This document shows, piece by piece, positions 43,100 through 52,439 of a stretch of DNA of 64,000 bases. Each line of letters starts with the position of its first letter. Position 1 is the stretch's first letter. The position numbers were made by a program, and so were the translations under genes. The stretch covers positions 62,001 to 126,000 of the forward strand of contig NZ_LNAL01000005.1 in the NCBI RefSeq assembly GCF_001483135.1, in the 5' to 3' direction. The notes beneath the pieces are model-generated. The model was not told the origin of the DNA and did no database searches. It was given only the letters and a program-made list of their open reading frames with translations. This DNA comes from Solirubrum puertoriconensis. GTDB taxonomy: Bacteria > Bacteroidota > Bacteroidia > Cytophagales > Hymenobacteraceae.

Positions 43100-43657
43100 A
43101 TGCCTAAGTCTAACCCCCAAGCCATTAGTACTGCCGGCTCTTACGACTTAAACGCGGAGCTTAGCTCGGAGTGCGTACAGTTAGTGCAGGCAGTTATGCC
43201 GGTTTCTCAACAAGCTGGGGTGCTGCTGCGCCGGCATAACCTGCCCGAGAAAGTATTGCCCGGGCAATGGGTGCCCCTGAGTGCCTGGCTAAACCTGCTG
43301 GAGGAGCTATCGGGAAGCGGCGGCGAGCAAACGGTTTACTCGGTGGGCTTGCGGGTGTTGGAGCAAAAATGCTGGCCCACCAGCGCGATTAGTCTGGCGG
43401 AAGCCGTCAAGCAGCTGAATCGCACCTACGGCGAACGGGTACGGGGTGGCTACGGCTACTACCGTACCGAATCCCAGTCTCCCCACCGCCTGCTGGTGGA
43501 GTGCCTGACTCCTTTTCCGGCCGCCTTCGATCTGGGGGTAATTACCGGGCTGGCCCGGCGCTACAAGCCGGCCGAGGCCCTGCGGGTGCGGGTGGAAACG
43601 CAGGCTTCGCTGGTTGTTTCGCCAACCGCCGTTAAGCGCTTGCTGGTCAGCTGGTAA
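43100..43657 (+). CDS. Hypothetical protein
   Basis: 185-residue soluble protein without signal or membrane segment. It contains helical stretches (SECVQLVQAVMPVSQQAGVLLRRHNLPEKVLPGQWVPLSAWLNLLEEL) and a KQLNRTYGERVRGGYGYYRTES segment followed by beta-type sequence. The layout is reminiscent of small sensory or ligand-binding domains, but I cannot assign a family. It stands alone between the small membrane protein and the next orphan gene; GC-rich codon use agrees with neighbours. Confidence 0.55.
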   Translation: MPKSNPQAISTAGSYDLNAELSSECVQLVQAVMPVSQQAGVLLRRHNLPEKVLPGQWVPLSAWLNLLEELSGSGGEQTVYSVGLRVLEQKCWPTSAISLAEAVKQLNRTYGERVRGGYGYYRTESQSPHRLLVECLTPFPAAFDLGVITGLARRYKPAEALRVRVETQASLVVSPTAVKRLLVSW

Positions 43658-43779
43658 GCTAAAGAAGTGCGGGCCAAAATCTGCGTGCTCGGCTGTAACT
43701 TCCCTGGATTATACGCCGTTAAAAACCTGAGCGCCCGCAGTTGTAGGCGCTTGTTTTCTTTATAAACCCCGTTAGTCTC

Positions 43780-44082
43780 ATGCCACAACGTACTTTGCCC
43801 AAGTTCCGGCCTTTCCCGTCGGACTTGCCAATGGAGGAGTTAGCGGCACGGCAGCGGCGGCAATCCCACGCCGAGTGGGGCCTGGCCGTAGCTGCGCTTG
43901 GGGGCGCGCTGCCAACCATCCACGTACTGGAGGAGCTGCAGCGTTACATCGACGGTGATCTTAGCCTGGCCGAGCTGGCCCGGTTGCCCAACGCTTACCC
44001 CGCGGATAAACCCGTGGCCGAGGCGGTGGTTCGCCGCCATCAGCTTGCCGAGTTTCAGGTGCCCGACGCAAACGCTGCCTAG
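43780..44082 (+). CDS. Small orphan protein, VbhA-antitoxin-like pattern
   Basis: 100-residue soluble protein. The central TIHVLEELQRYIDGDLSLAELARL resembles the helical G-(x)n-ryidGeis-eEL pattern of VbhA-type antitoxins, but no Fic toxin or other partner lies next to it, so a toxin-antitoxin role is only a suggestion. The gene is followed directly by a strong terminator, showing it is a separate transcription unit. Confidence 0.5.
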   Translation: MPQRTLPKFRPFPSDLPMEELAARQRRQSHAEWGLAVAALGGALPTIHVLEELQRYIDGDLSLAELARLPNAYPADKPVAEAVVRRHQLAEFQVPDANAA

Positions 44083-44087
44083 CCCGC

Positions 44088-44118
44088 AACCCCAGCCCAA
44101 TAGGCCGGGGTTTTTTTT
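44088..44118 (+). terminator. Intrinsic terminator
   Basis: AACCCC (44088-44093) pairs with GGGGTT (44107-44112), with GCC/GGC inside, followed by eight T. It ends the orphan gene at 43780-44082. Confidence 0.85.
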
Positions 44119-44500
44119 ACTTGCCGGCTTGCTTTAGCCCCCGGGTCAGCTAAGGTGAGTACCCCACCTGCCCTCGGCTACTTCGCCCCGTAGCCCGAAT
44201 TTAAATTAACCTTCTTTTCGACCGCCTGCGGCCCCTTTAGCCGAGCAGCCGCGCTCGGACAATGCCCCAGGCGCGGCCACTTAACGCGCCGCCCGCATCC
44301 CCGTTGACTTGGCGCCAACGGCCCAATCCGCACAAAGCGTTGCCGAACCGCTGAGCGTTCTAGCCGCGGCAAATACGCCCCCCGATGTTTTATCCGGCAG
44401 CGCTCCGGGCCCGGTAACGGCCTTCCAAAGCCCCAGCGATAGGAACGCTACCGCAAATACCTGTCCGACCCGCAGGCCCGCAGAAAGAGGGCAGTCGCGC
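44119..44500. other. Intergenic region
   Basis: About 380 bp between convergent transcription units. I see no coding signal, strong hairpin or repeat in it. Confidence 0.5.
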
Positions 44501-45061
44501 CTAGGACTGCTTTTCCAGCTTCATGCCGCACTTGGGGCAGGTGCCAGGCTTGGCACTGGGACTGTCGGCGCAGGCCATGGGACAGTGGTAAGCCAAGGTG
44601 TTGGCACCCACTTTTAGCACCTCCAGCTTTTCGTAGCGCGCGCTCAGGGAGCGGCCATTGGTTTTCAAGTACACGACCGCCGTGCGCATACTGGTACCCG
44701 CCGGTAGCGCGGCCGCGAACCCGCCCCCGCCCGTAGCCGTCAGGGGTAGCTGCAGGGATTTGCCCGTTCGGGTATGCAGGACAACCGACCCGCTGGTGCG
44801 CTCGCTCAGCACGGGTTCCATGTCCCGGTTCAGCAGAAATACCTGCACCTGCGTAGGCTGCACGAGCAGCTCCACGTGGTAGGCGTGGTTGGTTCCGGCT
44901 GTGCGCACGATGCCGCCGTGGGGCGAGCGGTGGGCGTGGGTTTCCCCGGGCGCGCGGTGCCCCTGCGGGGCCCGGCCGGGTTGGGGCACTTGTTGGGCGC
45001 CCGAATCCGGCGAAAGGACGAGCAAGCATCCGGAGAGCAGGAGCAGGGTAAGCGGTTTCAT
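44501..45061 (-). CDS. Periplasmic heavy-metal-binding-domain protein
   Basis: 186-residue secreted protein with signal peptide (MKPLTLLLLSGCLLVL). A His-rich stretch (GHRAPGETHAHRSPHGG) and a C-terminal YHCPMAC...PGTCPKCGMKL heavy-metal-binding motif (the CPM/CPKCGM pattern seen beside Cu/Ag exporters) suggest copper or similar metal handling. The middle resembles a beta-sandwich (VELLVQPTQVQVFLLNRDMEPV). ATG 45061 is chosen for the signal peptide. No metal exporter lies next to it in this window, so it may be a stand-alone chaperone. Confidence 0.7.
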   Translation of the reverse strand: MKPLTLLLLSGCLLVLSPDSGAQQVPQPGRAPQGHRAPGETHAHRSPHGGIVRTAGTNHAYHVELLVQPTQVQVFLLNRDMEPVLSERTSGSVVLHTRTGKSLQLPLTATGGGGFAAALPAGTSMRTAVVYLKTNGRSLSARYEKLEVLKVGANTLAYHCPMACADSPSAKPGTCPKCGMKLEKQS

Positions 45062-45202
45062 AAAGGAAAAGTGAAATGTCAACATTCAACGGTAAGCGTA
45101 GCGGCGCTCACGCGTTGGCCCGTTGCCAATAGCACATTCCGGACCAATTGCCTGAAGCTCAGCAGCTAGGTTAACAGTAAGTCCCAGTCTGTAACTTCCA
45201 GG

Positions 45203-45234
45203 AATAAAAAAAGCCGCAGCCCGAAAGCTGCGGC
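45203..45234 (-). terminator. Intrinsic terminator
   Basis: GCCGCAGC (45213-45220) pairs with GCTGCGGC (45227-45234), preceded by seven A on the plus strand, giving a T-tail on the minus strand. It ends the LytTR gene transcript and any small RNA. Confidence 0.85.
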
Positions 45235-45325
45235 ATTCAACCGGCGTGGCGTTTCACTTCAACCAATCTCCTTGCCCCGCCGGTTGGGAGTGCAGTCCGC
45301 TTGCACCACCAGGGGGACTGCGGGG
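45203..45325 (-). ncRNA. Candidate small RNA
   Basis: A TATCTTTG -7 box (45333-45326, minus strand) is followed about 120 bases later by a strong terminator (45203-45234), with no open frame of note. Inside, GCAGTCC (45292-45298) pairs with GGACTGC (45315-45321) in a perfect 7-bp stem. The promoter lacks a clear -33 element, so it may instead be the 3' trailer of the LytTR gene. Confidence 0.35.
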
Positions 45326-45442
45326 CAAAGATACCTGGGCTTGGTGGTTTATCCGGCGGGTAGGAATAAAACCGGTTAACCTTCTGCAGGATAGGCCCGA
45401 AAATTTCCTTTAAGGTATCCTTTGCCGGCCTGCAGGGTACGC

Positions 45443-46405
45443 TTAAATGGTATTCAGCCGGCTAAGCAGGGCAATGCGGTGGCTAGGTCCAATGGGTACT
45501 TTGACGGGTTGCGGGCCGGCGAGGCTAAGGAAGTCGCCGGCTATGGTGTGGATGCAGCTTTGCCGCACAATGTATTTGCGGTGAACCTGCACGAACTCGC
45601 GGGCCGGCAACCGCGCCAGTAAGCTCTTAAGCGTGGCGTAGACCGTGTAGCGCTGGCTGTTGGCGTGAATGTGCACGTAGTCGCCTAAGGCCTCGAGGTA
45701 CACGACATCGGCGGTATTAACGCGCACAAACCGGCCGTCCTGCTTGAGGAACAGCTCCTGGTCGCCCCCGCTTATACCCGCTTCGCCGCCTTCGTTGATC
45801 TGATGCAGAAGCTCTTCGAGCTGCTTCTGCTCCTGCTCAAGCTGAACTTTGGCCCGCCGCAGCTCCAGGTTGAGGACGGCCTCGTGGGCTAGGGCTCGCA
45901 GCCCGTCGCGCTGCGCCTCGCTGAGCCGGTGGGGCTTGAAGTCAAAAGCGCAGATGGAACCAATGGTGTGGCCTTCGGCCGTGACCAGCGGGGCGCTGGC
46001 GTAAAACCGCACGTGGGGCTGCTCGGCTACGAAGGGGTTGTCCCGGAAGCGGGCGTCCGTGGTGGTATCTTCCACTTCAATCAGATCCGACGCCAGGAGC
46101 AGGTGCTGGCAGAAGGTCATTTCCATGGGCAGGCTGCCGGGCAGCTCGTAGCCGTGCGTGGCCTTGAAGAACTGCTGCTGCTCATCAAGCAGGGTTACCA
46201 GGGTAACCGGGGCTTGGCAGACGTAAGCCGCCAGCCGGGCCAGGTTATCGAATGCTTCTTCCGGATCCGTATCAAGCACGGAATAAGCACGCAGGGCCGT
46301 CAGCCGTCCCTGGTCACTTATGGCCCGTAGCAGTTGCGCCGTGTAGGCAGCGGGCAGCTGCTGGAAGGGGTTGGATGAAGTAATAGGCTGAGTTGGTTGC
46401 GGCAT
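45443..46405 (-). CDS. GAF-LytTR DNA-binding regulator
   Basis: 320-residue cytoplasmic regulator. A GAF sensor domain spans about residues 40-180 (FDNLARLAAYVCQAPVTLVTLLDEQQQFFKATHGYELPG, SAPLVTAEGHTIGSICAFD). A helical linker follows, then a C-terminal LytTR DNA-binding domain (about 220-320, FVRVNTADVVYLEALGDYVHIHANSQRYTVYATLKSLLARLP and FVQVHRKYIV). It lacks a receiver domain, so it should sense a small molecule or redox state directly through GAF. Target genes are unknown. Confidence 0.9.
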   Translation of the reverse strand: MPQPTQPITSSNPFQQLPAAYTAQLLRAISDQGRLTALRAYSVLDTDPEEAFDNLARLAAYVCQAPVTLVTLLDEQQQFFKATHGYELPGSLPMEMTFCQHLLLASDLIEVEDTTTDARFRDNPFVAEQPHVRFYASAPLVTAEGHTIGSICAFDFKPHRLSEAQRDGLRALAHEAVLNLELRRAKVQLEQEQKQLEELLHQINEGGEAGISGGDQELFLKQDGRFVRVNTADVVYLEALGDYVHIHANSQRYTVYATLKSLLARLPAREFVQVHRKYIVRQSCIHTIAGDFLSLAGPQPVKVPIGPSHRIALLSRLNTI

Positions 46406-46674
46406 AGGGGGGTAGGGCCACTGAATTTATGGCGACCGCGGTATCGGCGGCAGGCGATCAGGTAGAAAAATCCAAACGAAGATGCCTGTGCCCGTCATCC
46501 TTCGGCAGTCTGAAGTTACACCGATGCCGCCTCTTTTTGTTTTAACGGCGCTACCATAACCCTTGATGCTGCTTAAAGAAGTACGACGTCTCCTTCCCCA
46601 ATTAACGCGCAGGAGCTCCGTAAACCAGTTTGTGATGGTGCAAGCCAACCCGCAGCTTTGTGCTCCAAACCTAC

Positions 46675-46899
46675 TTACCAAACAATGCGGATTGCCCGGG
46701 CGCGGCAGAAGTCGTGCACGTTGCAGTCTACTTCGTGCCAGGGGCCGATAATCCTGTCTTCCTGCGGCAAGGTGCCCTGAAGAATTAGCTGGTGCTGACT
46801 GGGTACGCCTTGAATAAAAATTGCTTGTTCCAGCAGATAAACGCGCTGCAATGGGTTCGCTTCGCTTGGAAGCGGAACGGTAAACGTCTTATGATGCAT
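46675..46899 (-). CDS. Small hypothetical protein
   Basis: 74-residue soluble protein from ATG 46899 (MHHKTFTVPLPSEANPLQRVYLL). The start is preferred because a promoter lies just upstream and overlaps the longer frame. No known domain; predicted strands and a terminal basic CRARAIRIVW. Confidence 0.45.
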   Translation of the reverse strand: MHHKTFTVPLPSEANPLQRVYLLEQAIFIQGVPSQHQLILQGTLPQEDRIIGPWHEVDCNVHDFCRARAIRIVW

Positions 46900-46926
46900 T
46901 ACTGATTGTTCACCCAAATAGGAGTA

Positions 46927-46958
46927 CAAAGGTAAGCGCGGTCCGCGGTACGGTCCAA
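46927..46958 (-). promoter_or_regulatory. Promoter of the small gene at 46675
   Basis: On the minus strand TTG (46958-46956) is followed after 21 bases by TACCTTTG (46934-46927), close to the Bacteroidetes consensus. It starts transcription about 25 bases before ATG 46899. Confidence 0.6.
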
Positions 46959-47109
46959 TTTTTAAAGTTCAAGCGGAACTGTGCAGCGTCGGTGTAGGCC
47001 AGGCGAAAGCTGCGATGGTAATGATATAGAAGTATGCTTAAACTCTGCCGGACAGCCTCGTTCTTGCCGGCAAATCCTGCGGTTATGAAGGGCCGTTTTC
47101 AATTGGCCT

Positions 47110-47544
47110 TTAAGCCACGGCCCGGATGGTTGATTGCTCCCGGCGCTCACGCAGCCAGGCCTGCGCCTCGGCCGGCCCAGTGAATGCCGCCACTTCAAAA
47201 TAGGATTGCAGGCAGGCGAGCAGGTTGATGCCGGACTGGGCTGCGCGTTCTTCCGGGCTCAGCACGTGGGCAAAGTGGGTAAGCCCGGCCGCCGCCGCCC
47301 GCGGGGCCCAGTCGCGGGCGCAGTACTCTACGGCATGGTTCCAGGTGCCGGTAACCAGGGAATTGTCGTTGAGCAGGAAGGGACAGTGGTGACGGGCCAG
47401 CAGGTCCAGGGAAGTTTCGGCGGCGTAGATAATGCCGCTGTGGGTTTGGTAGCCCGTCCACGCGTTGCGGACTACGTGCTCGGTGGCCAGGTAGCATCCC
47501 GCAAAGTAGACCTCTCCGTACGAGTTGCGAAGGATCTGTTCCAT
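47110..47544 (-). CDS. Orphan cytoplasmic protein, paralogue of the gene at 12635
   Basis: 144-residue soluble protein with no signal or membrane segment. The body has CPFLLNDNSLVTGTWNHAVEYCARDWAPRAAAAGLTHFAHVLSPEE and a terminal AQAWLRERREQS. The same order of a hydrophobic Cys strand, a helix with W/PR, a central strand and a WL helix occurs in the protein at 12635-13069. Possibly a STAS/SpoIIAA-like fold, but this is only a pattern-based guess. Confidence 0.6.
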   Translation of the reverse strand: MEQILRNSYGEVYFAGCYLATEHVVRNAWTGYQTHSGIIYAAETSLDLLARHHCPFLLNDNSLVTGTWNHAVEYCARDWAPRAAAAGLTHFAHVLSPEERAAQSGINLLACLQSYFEVAAFTGPAEAQAWLRERREQSTIRAVA

Positions 47545-48048
47545 GATGGTAATGGGTAGTAGGTTAGCAAATCAATGGCTGCCCAACGCAAGCCACTAGC
47601 GTGCGGTCCGGAACAGCGGGAGCGATAACGTGTGCCGCCCAGCGGCCGAGGTTAGATCGGGAGCGGGAAGCTGAATAACCGGGAGAGGTGCCAACCCGGG
47701 ACGAGGATATGCGGAGCGGTAACGAGTAAGCTGCCGTGCCCCAGGGTGGAGCGGCGGCCAAACAACCTGCGTGTGGTTTACAGAAAAGTAAGCTCCACCG
47801 CCGGGAATAGCAGCTAATTTAGCTCAGGGCTGACAATAGCTGGCCGAATGCCCGCTTTTTCTCGCTGAACGGAATCGCGTCCCAGCACCAGGCCCAGGCA
47901 GTCCATCTTAAAGCAGCTACTCCTGGCTGACAGCCCAACGTTGCCCAAGGATTTTAGCAGCCCAGTTATTTGGTACCGATCGTCACCGGGCGCAGTTTAG
48001 CCTCGCGGGGATGTACCAAGCTCAGGCGCAGGCTTACAAACCAAGGCT
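47545..48048. other. Intergenic region
   Basis: About 500 bp between two minus-strand genes. No open frame with coding character, repeat or terminator stands out. Confidence 0.5.
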
Positions 48049-49473
48049 TTATTTGGGGTTCGTTGCCGAAGCCCGGGATTCCAGCAGCGCCGGCAGGATA
48101 AACCGGGGCATAAGCTCGTTTGGGGGCGTGTCCCGGGTTGAGTTGTAGTTGCCTCCGGTAAATACCGCGACCGCATCCAGGCCAGGAATGATGAACACCT
48201 TTTGCCCGCCGTTCCCGGTGGCCAGGTAGGTGTCCACTGCTTTACCCGCAAGCTGAAAGCGTTGGTGCCACCATAAATAGCCGTACGCCTTGCTGCCGAG
48301 CCGGCTGTACTGCGCCAGGGACTTTTCCACCCACTGGGCGGGCAGCACCTGTTGGTTTGCCCAACGCCCACCCTGCAGGTAGAGCACCCCAAACTTAAGC
48401 AGGTCCCGCGGGGCCAGGTAAAGCTGGGCTACGGTCGGGTTGGAGTTGTCGAGCCGGTAGTTCCACTTGTAGCTGTCTATGCCGAGGGGGCGGAACAGCT
48501 GCGCCTCCGCAAAAGCCGGCAGGGGCTGCCGGGTGGCGTTTTCCACCGCCTTGCCGAGCACAGCCACCGCGCCCGAGCAGTAGGAGCCCTGCTGGCCGGG
48601 ACTGCTGGTTAACGGCAGGTCCAGGATAAACTTAACCCAGTCTGCCTGCGGATACATCTTTTCCTCGTTGCCGGCCGAGCGCGCATCGTCATCATTGCAG
48701 TCCAGGCCCGTGCGCATGGTCAGAAAATCCCTGAACGTCCACGCCTGCTTGCGTATATCCGGATGCGCGTACGTTGGATACCGGAAAAAGGGCAGTACGC
48801 GGGCGGTGTCGCTTGGAATGTGCCCCTGCTGAATGGCCGCGCCCACTAAAGCTGAGACAAAGCTTTTGGATGCCGAGCGTAGCTGCTGCAGGGTTTGCCG
48901 GTCGTAGCCGTAGAAGTACTCTTCGAGTACCAGCCGGCCCCGGTACCAGAGCAGCACGCTGTGCACACCGGGGTACTGCTCGTCGATAATGCCCTGCACC
49001 ATGCGCTGCAGGGGGGCGGGTGGAAGATTTACCGATGCCAGGGTGCCGGTGGGCAGGCCGTCCCCAACTGCGGCGGGAGTCTGGTAGCGGTAGCGTACCG
49101 GGCGCCCGTCGGCCTGCCTGCGGGCGTAAAGGGCCGCTACCGGAAGGGCGGTTGTTTTGCGCAGGCGGCGGTAAAACGTCGAGCCTTCCACAAAGCCGGT
49201 CAGCTCGCCCGCCTCGTCGCGCCGGAACGGAATGGTATCTCCCAACGCATTCAGGAAAACGTCCCGACGAATCCAGCGCAAAGGATACTTGGCTTCGTCG
49301 ATGATGGCCAGGAGCTGGTTGTTCTTGGGCAGTAGCTGCAAGGTGCCGTACTCAGGCCGGTATTCGTAGGTCCCCGTGTATTCCGCCAGCGGTGGGACCG
49401 GGGCGGAGTTGGTTTGGGCCCGGGCAACTCCAGTAATGGCCGATAAACCCAGCAGCAGCAAAGTAATTTTCAT
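48049..49473 (-). CDS. Serine hydrolase of the beta-lactamase/penicillin-binding fold
   Basis: 474-residue exported protein with signal peptide ending near GVARAQ. A small N-terminal domain (about 28-105) precedes a class-C beta-lactamase-like serine hydrolase. The SxxK catalytic motif is SASK (Ser200-Lys203, LRSASKSFVSALVG). YCSGA is the probable YxN/YxS element and the C-terminal GNGGQK is the equivalent of the KTG/HxG loop. Such proteins are esterases or peptidases rather than true beta-lactamases in most cases. Substrate unknown. Confidence 0.85.
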   Translation of the reverse strand: MKITLLLLGLSAITGVARAQTNSAPVPPLAEYTGTYEYRPEYGTLQLLPKNNQLLAIIDEAKYPLRWIRRDVFLNALGDTIPFRRDEAGELTGFVEGSTFYRRLRKTTALPVAALYARRQADGRPVRYRYQTPAAVGDGLPTGTLASVNLPPAPLQRMVQGIIDEQYPGVHSVLLWYRGRLVLEEYFYGYDRQTLQQLRSASKSFVSALVGAAIQQGHIPSDTARVLPFFRYPTYAHPDIRKQAWTFRDFLTMRTGLDCNDDDARSAGNEEKMYPQADWVKFILDLPLTSSPGQQGSYCSGAVAVLGKAVENATRQPLPAFAEAQLFRPLGIDSYKWNYRLDNSNPTVAQLYLAPRDLLKFGVLYLQGGRWANQQVLPAQWVEKSLAQYSRLGSKAYGYLWWHQRFQLAGKAVDTYLATGNGGQKVFIIPGLDAVAVFTGGNYNSTRDTPPNELMPRFILPALLESRASATNPK

Positions 49474-49808
49474 GGTGTATCGGCCGCTGGTGAAGGAAAT
49501 GGTTGAGACGCGCGGTTAAACGGCTGGTGCTTGCTCTTCAACTTAGGGGACTGCCAGCATTCCCCCAGCAACCAAATTTGGGGGCTAACTCAAGCAGCTG
49601 ATCGGCTTACGGCAAGGCATATAAGGTAGGACTTTGTTTTCAGCTGAGCGGTAAACGTGATTGCCTTCCCGAAGAGCATTGCTTATCGTCGCTGAGCCTG
49701 TACTTCCCGGCGCGTAAAATATTTGATAGCATTAATGCTTATAGTTGTGTTTCTCCGCATTTTAAGGTTCGGTTTGCCGCCCGGCATACGCGGCTTGCCC
49801 GACCCGCT
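49474..49808. other. Divergent intergenic region
   Basis: About 335 bp between the divergent serine hydrolase and acylase genes. It probably contains both promoters, but no full TAnnTTTG consensus is obvious. Slightly AT-richer at its centre. Confidence 0.5.
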
Positions 49809-52004
49809 ATGAAGCTCTGCTACCTGCTGCTATTGCCCTTTTCCGTTGCCGCGCAATCCAGCTTCCCGGCTGAAACCGCCCGCTGGCGCGAACAGGCCCA
49901 GGCCGTAACCATCATTCGCGACGAGTGGGGCGTGCCGCACATCTACGGCCGCACGGATGCCGACGCCGTGTTTGGTTTACTCTACGCCCAGGGCGAGGAC
50001 AACTACTGGCAGGTGGAGGAGAGCGTCATCAAAAAGCTGGGCCGCATGGCCGAGCTTTACGGAGAAAAGGAGTTGGGCAGCGACGCTAACATGGCCCTGC
50101 GGCAAACGGCCGAGCAGGCCCGCCGGGCCTACCAGCGCGGTTCTGCCCCCTTCCGAAAGCTCTGCGAAGCCGCGGCCGCCGGGCTAAACTATTACCTGCT
50201 CACCCACCCCCAGGTACCCCGCCGGCTGCTGACCCGCTACGAACCCTGGCACGTGCTGCTTTATGCCGGACCTGACGGCACCACCCACGGCATCACCGCG
50301 GGCGAGCGGCGCCGCCTCGGCCTGGGCGGCAGCGGCGGCCCGGGGGAAGGCGCCGAGGGCTGGGCCCAGCAGCAGGAAAGCGGCTCCAATGCCGTCGCGT
50401 TGGCCCCCGCCAAATCAGCTTCGGGCCACAGCCTGCTGCTCATCAACCCGCACGTAGGGTTCTTCGGCGACAACCAACGCTACGAAGCGCACCTGGTCAG
50501 CGAGCAGGGACTGAACGCATCGGGCTTTGCCATGCTGGGGCAGTTCTGGATCTGGTCCGGCTTTACCGCTACCACGGCCTGGGCCCACACCAACACCGCC
50601 GCGGACGGGGACGACGTTTACCTTGAAAACTTTGATCACCCCCGCGACTCTACCCTTTACCGCTACGGGCGCGGCTACCGGACCGCGGTAACCTGGACGG
50701 ATACCCTGGCTTACCGCACGCCCACGGGCCTGCAGCGGCGGGCCTTCCGCTTTCGCCGCACCCACCATGGACCCGTAATAGCCCAGCGCGGCCGCACCCT
50801 GTTAACCATCCGGCACGCAACCCCGGACTTCGGGGGAGTCGCCTGGCAGGCCTGGCGGATGAGCAAAGCGGCCACGCTGGGTGAGTTTCAGGCGGCCTTG
50901 CGGATGCGGCAGCTGCCTACGAACACCATGTACGCCGATGCCCGGGGCAACATTGCCTATTGGCACGGCAACGCCGTGCCCCGGCGCGACCCCCGTTTCA
51001 ACTGGATGAATCCCGTGGATGGCAGCACGTCCGCTACTGAATGGCGCGGCCGTCACCGCCTGCGTCAACTCGTGCACCTGCTTAACCCGGCCTCCAACTG
51101 GCTGCAGAACTGCAACTCCACCCCGTACCAAGCGGCCGGCGCGGCCAGCCCCGCGGCGGCCCGTTACCCCGCTTACCTGGCCTACGATCCGCAGACTTTC
51201 CGCGCACTCGAAGCCCTGCGTCAGCTGGAAGCCACGGGGCCGCTAACGGCCGACGGCCTGCGGCAGCTGGCCTTTAGCCCCCGCCTGTCGATGTACGCGG
51301 CCTGGCTGCCCCAGGTACTGGCCGCCTACGAGCGCGAAGCTACCCGGCAGCCGGCCTTGCGCGGCGAGCTGCAAGCCGTGGCGGATACCCTGCGCCGGTG
51401 GAACTACTGTTCCGCCGTGGGCAGCCGCGCTACCACCCTGGCCTATGCCTGGGGGCGGCAGTACAGCAGCCACATAAACCAGCGCTTTGCATCCAGCGTG
51501 CCTTACTTCGCCCCAGCCATTGCGCCCTACCTCCACGGAACCAGCCTGCCGGTGCCGGACAGCGTGGCCTTGGCCTTGCTGCGGGCCGGAACGAAGGACC
51601 TGACCCAGCGCTACGGCACACCTTGGGTGGCCTGGGGGGACGTAAACCGGCTGCAGCGCATTCATAGCAGCGGGTCGCAGGAAAAGTTTGCCGACGACAA
51701 ACCTAGCCTGCCAGTAGGCGCCTTTACCGGCGGGGCCGGCTCCCTTTTTGCTTTTGCTACCCGGCCCGAAGTAGGGCAGCAGCGTCAGTACGGGGTTGGC
51801 GGCAACACCTACGTAGCCGTAGTGGAGCTTGGGCCCCGGGTGCGGGCGCAGTCCGTAGTAAACTTCGGCCAGAGCGCGGACCCAAACTCCCCGCATTATT
51901 TCGATCAGGCCCTGCTCTACGCCGGCTACCAGCTCAAGCAGGCCTGGTTTTACCGGGAGGATGTGCTCGCCCTCGCCAAGCGCACCTACCACCCCGGCGA
52001 GTAA
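49809..52004 (+). CDS. Penicillin acylase family (Ntn hydrolase)
   Basis: 731-residue secreted Ntn hydrolase that probably cleaves amide bonds of acylated substrates. A short signal peptide (MKLCYLLLLPFSVAAQ) is followed by the alpha chain (VTIIRDEWGVPHIYGRTDADAVFGLLYAQGEDN), a spacer, and the beta chain beginning with the nucleophile Ser193 in ESGSNAVALAP. NPHVGFFGDNQRYEAHL is also typical. Acyl-homoserine lactone acylases have this architecture, but specificity cannot be read from sequence. Confidence 0.88.
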   Translation: MKLCYLLLLPFSVAAQSSFPAETARWREQAQAVTIIRDEWGVPHIYGRTDADAVFGLLYAQGEDNYWQVEESVIKKLGRMAELYGEKELGSDANMALRQTAEQARRAYQRGSAPFRKLCEAAAAGLNYYLLTHPQVPRRLLTRYEPWHVLLYAGPDGTTHGITAGERRRLGLGGSGGPGEGAEGWAQQQESGSNAVALAPAKSASGHSLLLINPHVGFFGDNQRYEAHLVSEQGLNASGFAMLGQFWIWSGFTATTAWAHTNTAADGDDVYLENFDHPRDSTLYRYGRGYRTAVTWTDTLAYRTPTGLQRRAFRFRRTHHGPVIAQRGRTLLTIRHATPDFGGVAWQAWRMSKAATLGEFQAALRMRQLPTNTMYADARGNIAYWHGNAVPRRDPRFNWMNPVDGSTSATEWRGRHRLRQLVHLLNPASNWLQNCNSTPYQAAGAASPAAARYPAYLAYDPQTFRALEALRQLEATGPLTADGLRQLAFSPRLSMYAAWLPQVLAAYEREATRQPALRGELQAVADTLRRWNYCSAVGSRATTLAYAWGRQYSSHINQRFASSVPYFAPAIAPYLHGTSLPVPDSVALALLRAGTKDLTQRYGTPWVAWGDVNRLQRIHSSGSQEKFADDKPSLPVGAFTGGAGSLFAFATRPEVGQQRQYGVGGNTYVAVVELGPRVRAQSVVNFGQSADPNSPHYFDQALLYAGYQLKQAWFYREDVLALAKRTYHPGE

Positions 52005-52338
52005 GCCGCGGCTCCGCTCGCTTAGCCAGAGCACCTGAAACGTAACCGCGGGGCTCATCGGACTTGATCGACCATAGAAGTAGGTAGCTGCAGGCAAAAC
52101 ACCATCAAACACCTATCCATGGTGACAAATAAGGAGAACACTATTCAAGCCATTACAGCTAAATAATCCTATCGCAACTTCAATTGAATAAGCCAGAGAG
52201 CAAGCAGTTTCCAACTTTCAAGGCTTTTATGAGTTCTTCGCCAACTGAGAGTGGTGACCAACAATTCAACGGTTGGATAAATGGCGAGGGGAACAAAAAG
52301 ATAATATTACGGATGTGTTACGGATGATGACAATGCCT
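52005..52338. other. AT-rich boundary upstream of the pyrimidine genes
   Basis: About 330 bp of markedly lower GC than the genes on either side, with no coding frame. It may mark the left edge of the nucleotide-biosynthesis islet. Confidence 0.4.
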
Positions 52339-52346
52339 TAATTTTG
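52339..52346 (+). promoter_or_regulatory. Candidate pyrB promoter box (TAATTTTG)
   Basis: TAATTTTG matches TAnnTTTG and would start a leader of about 390 bases before pyrB. The -33 element is weak. Confidence 0.45.
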
Positions 52347-52439
52347 CACCGTGCTGCAACCAAAAGACTTGTTGCTGAAGCGCGGGCTCCTGCTCGGCAA
52401 GGAACCGCGGGTAGACCAGAAGGTCTTCGCCACCATCGG

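Noticed and set aside
46427-46681. Minus-strand 84-codon frame
   Set aside because: No domain or promoter, and composition is unlike neighbouring genes.
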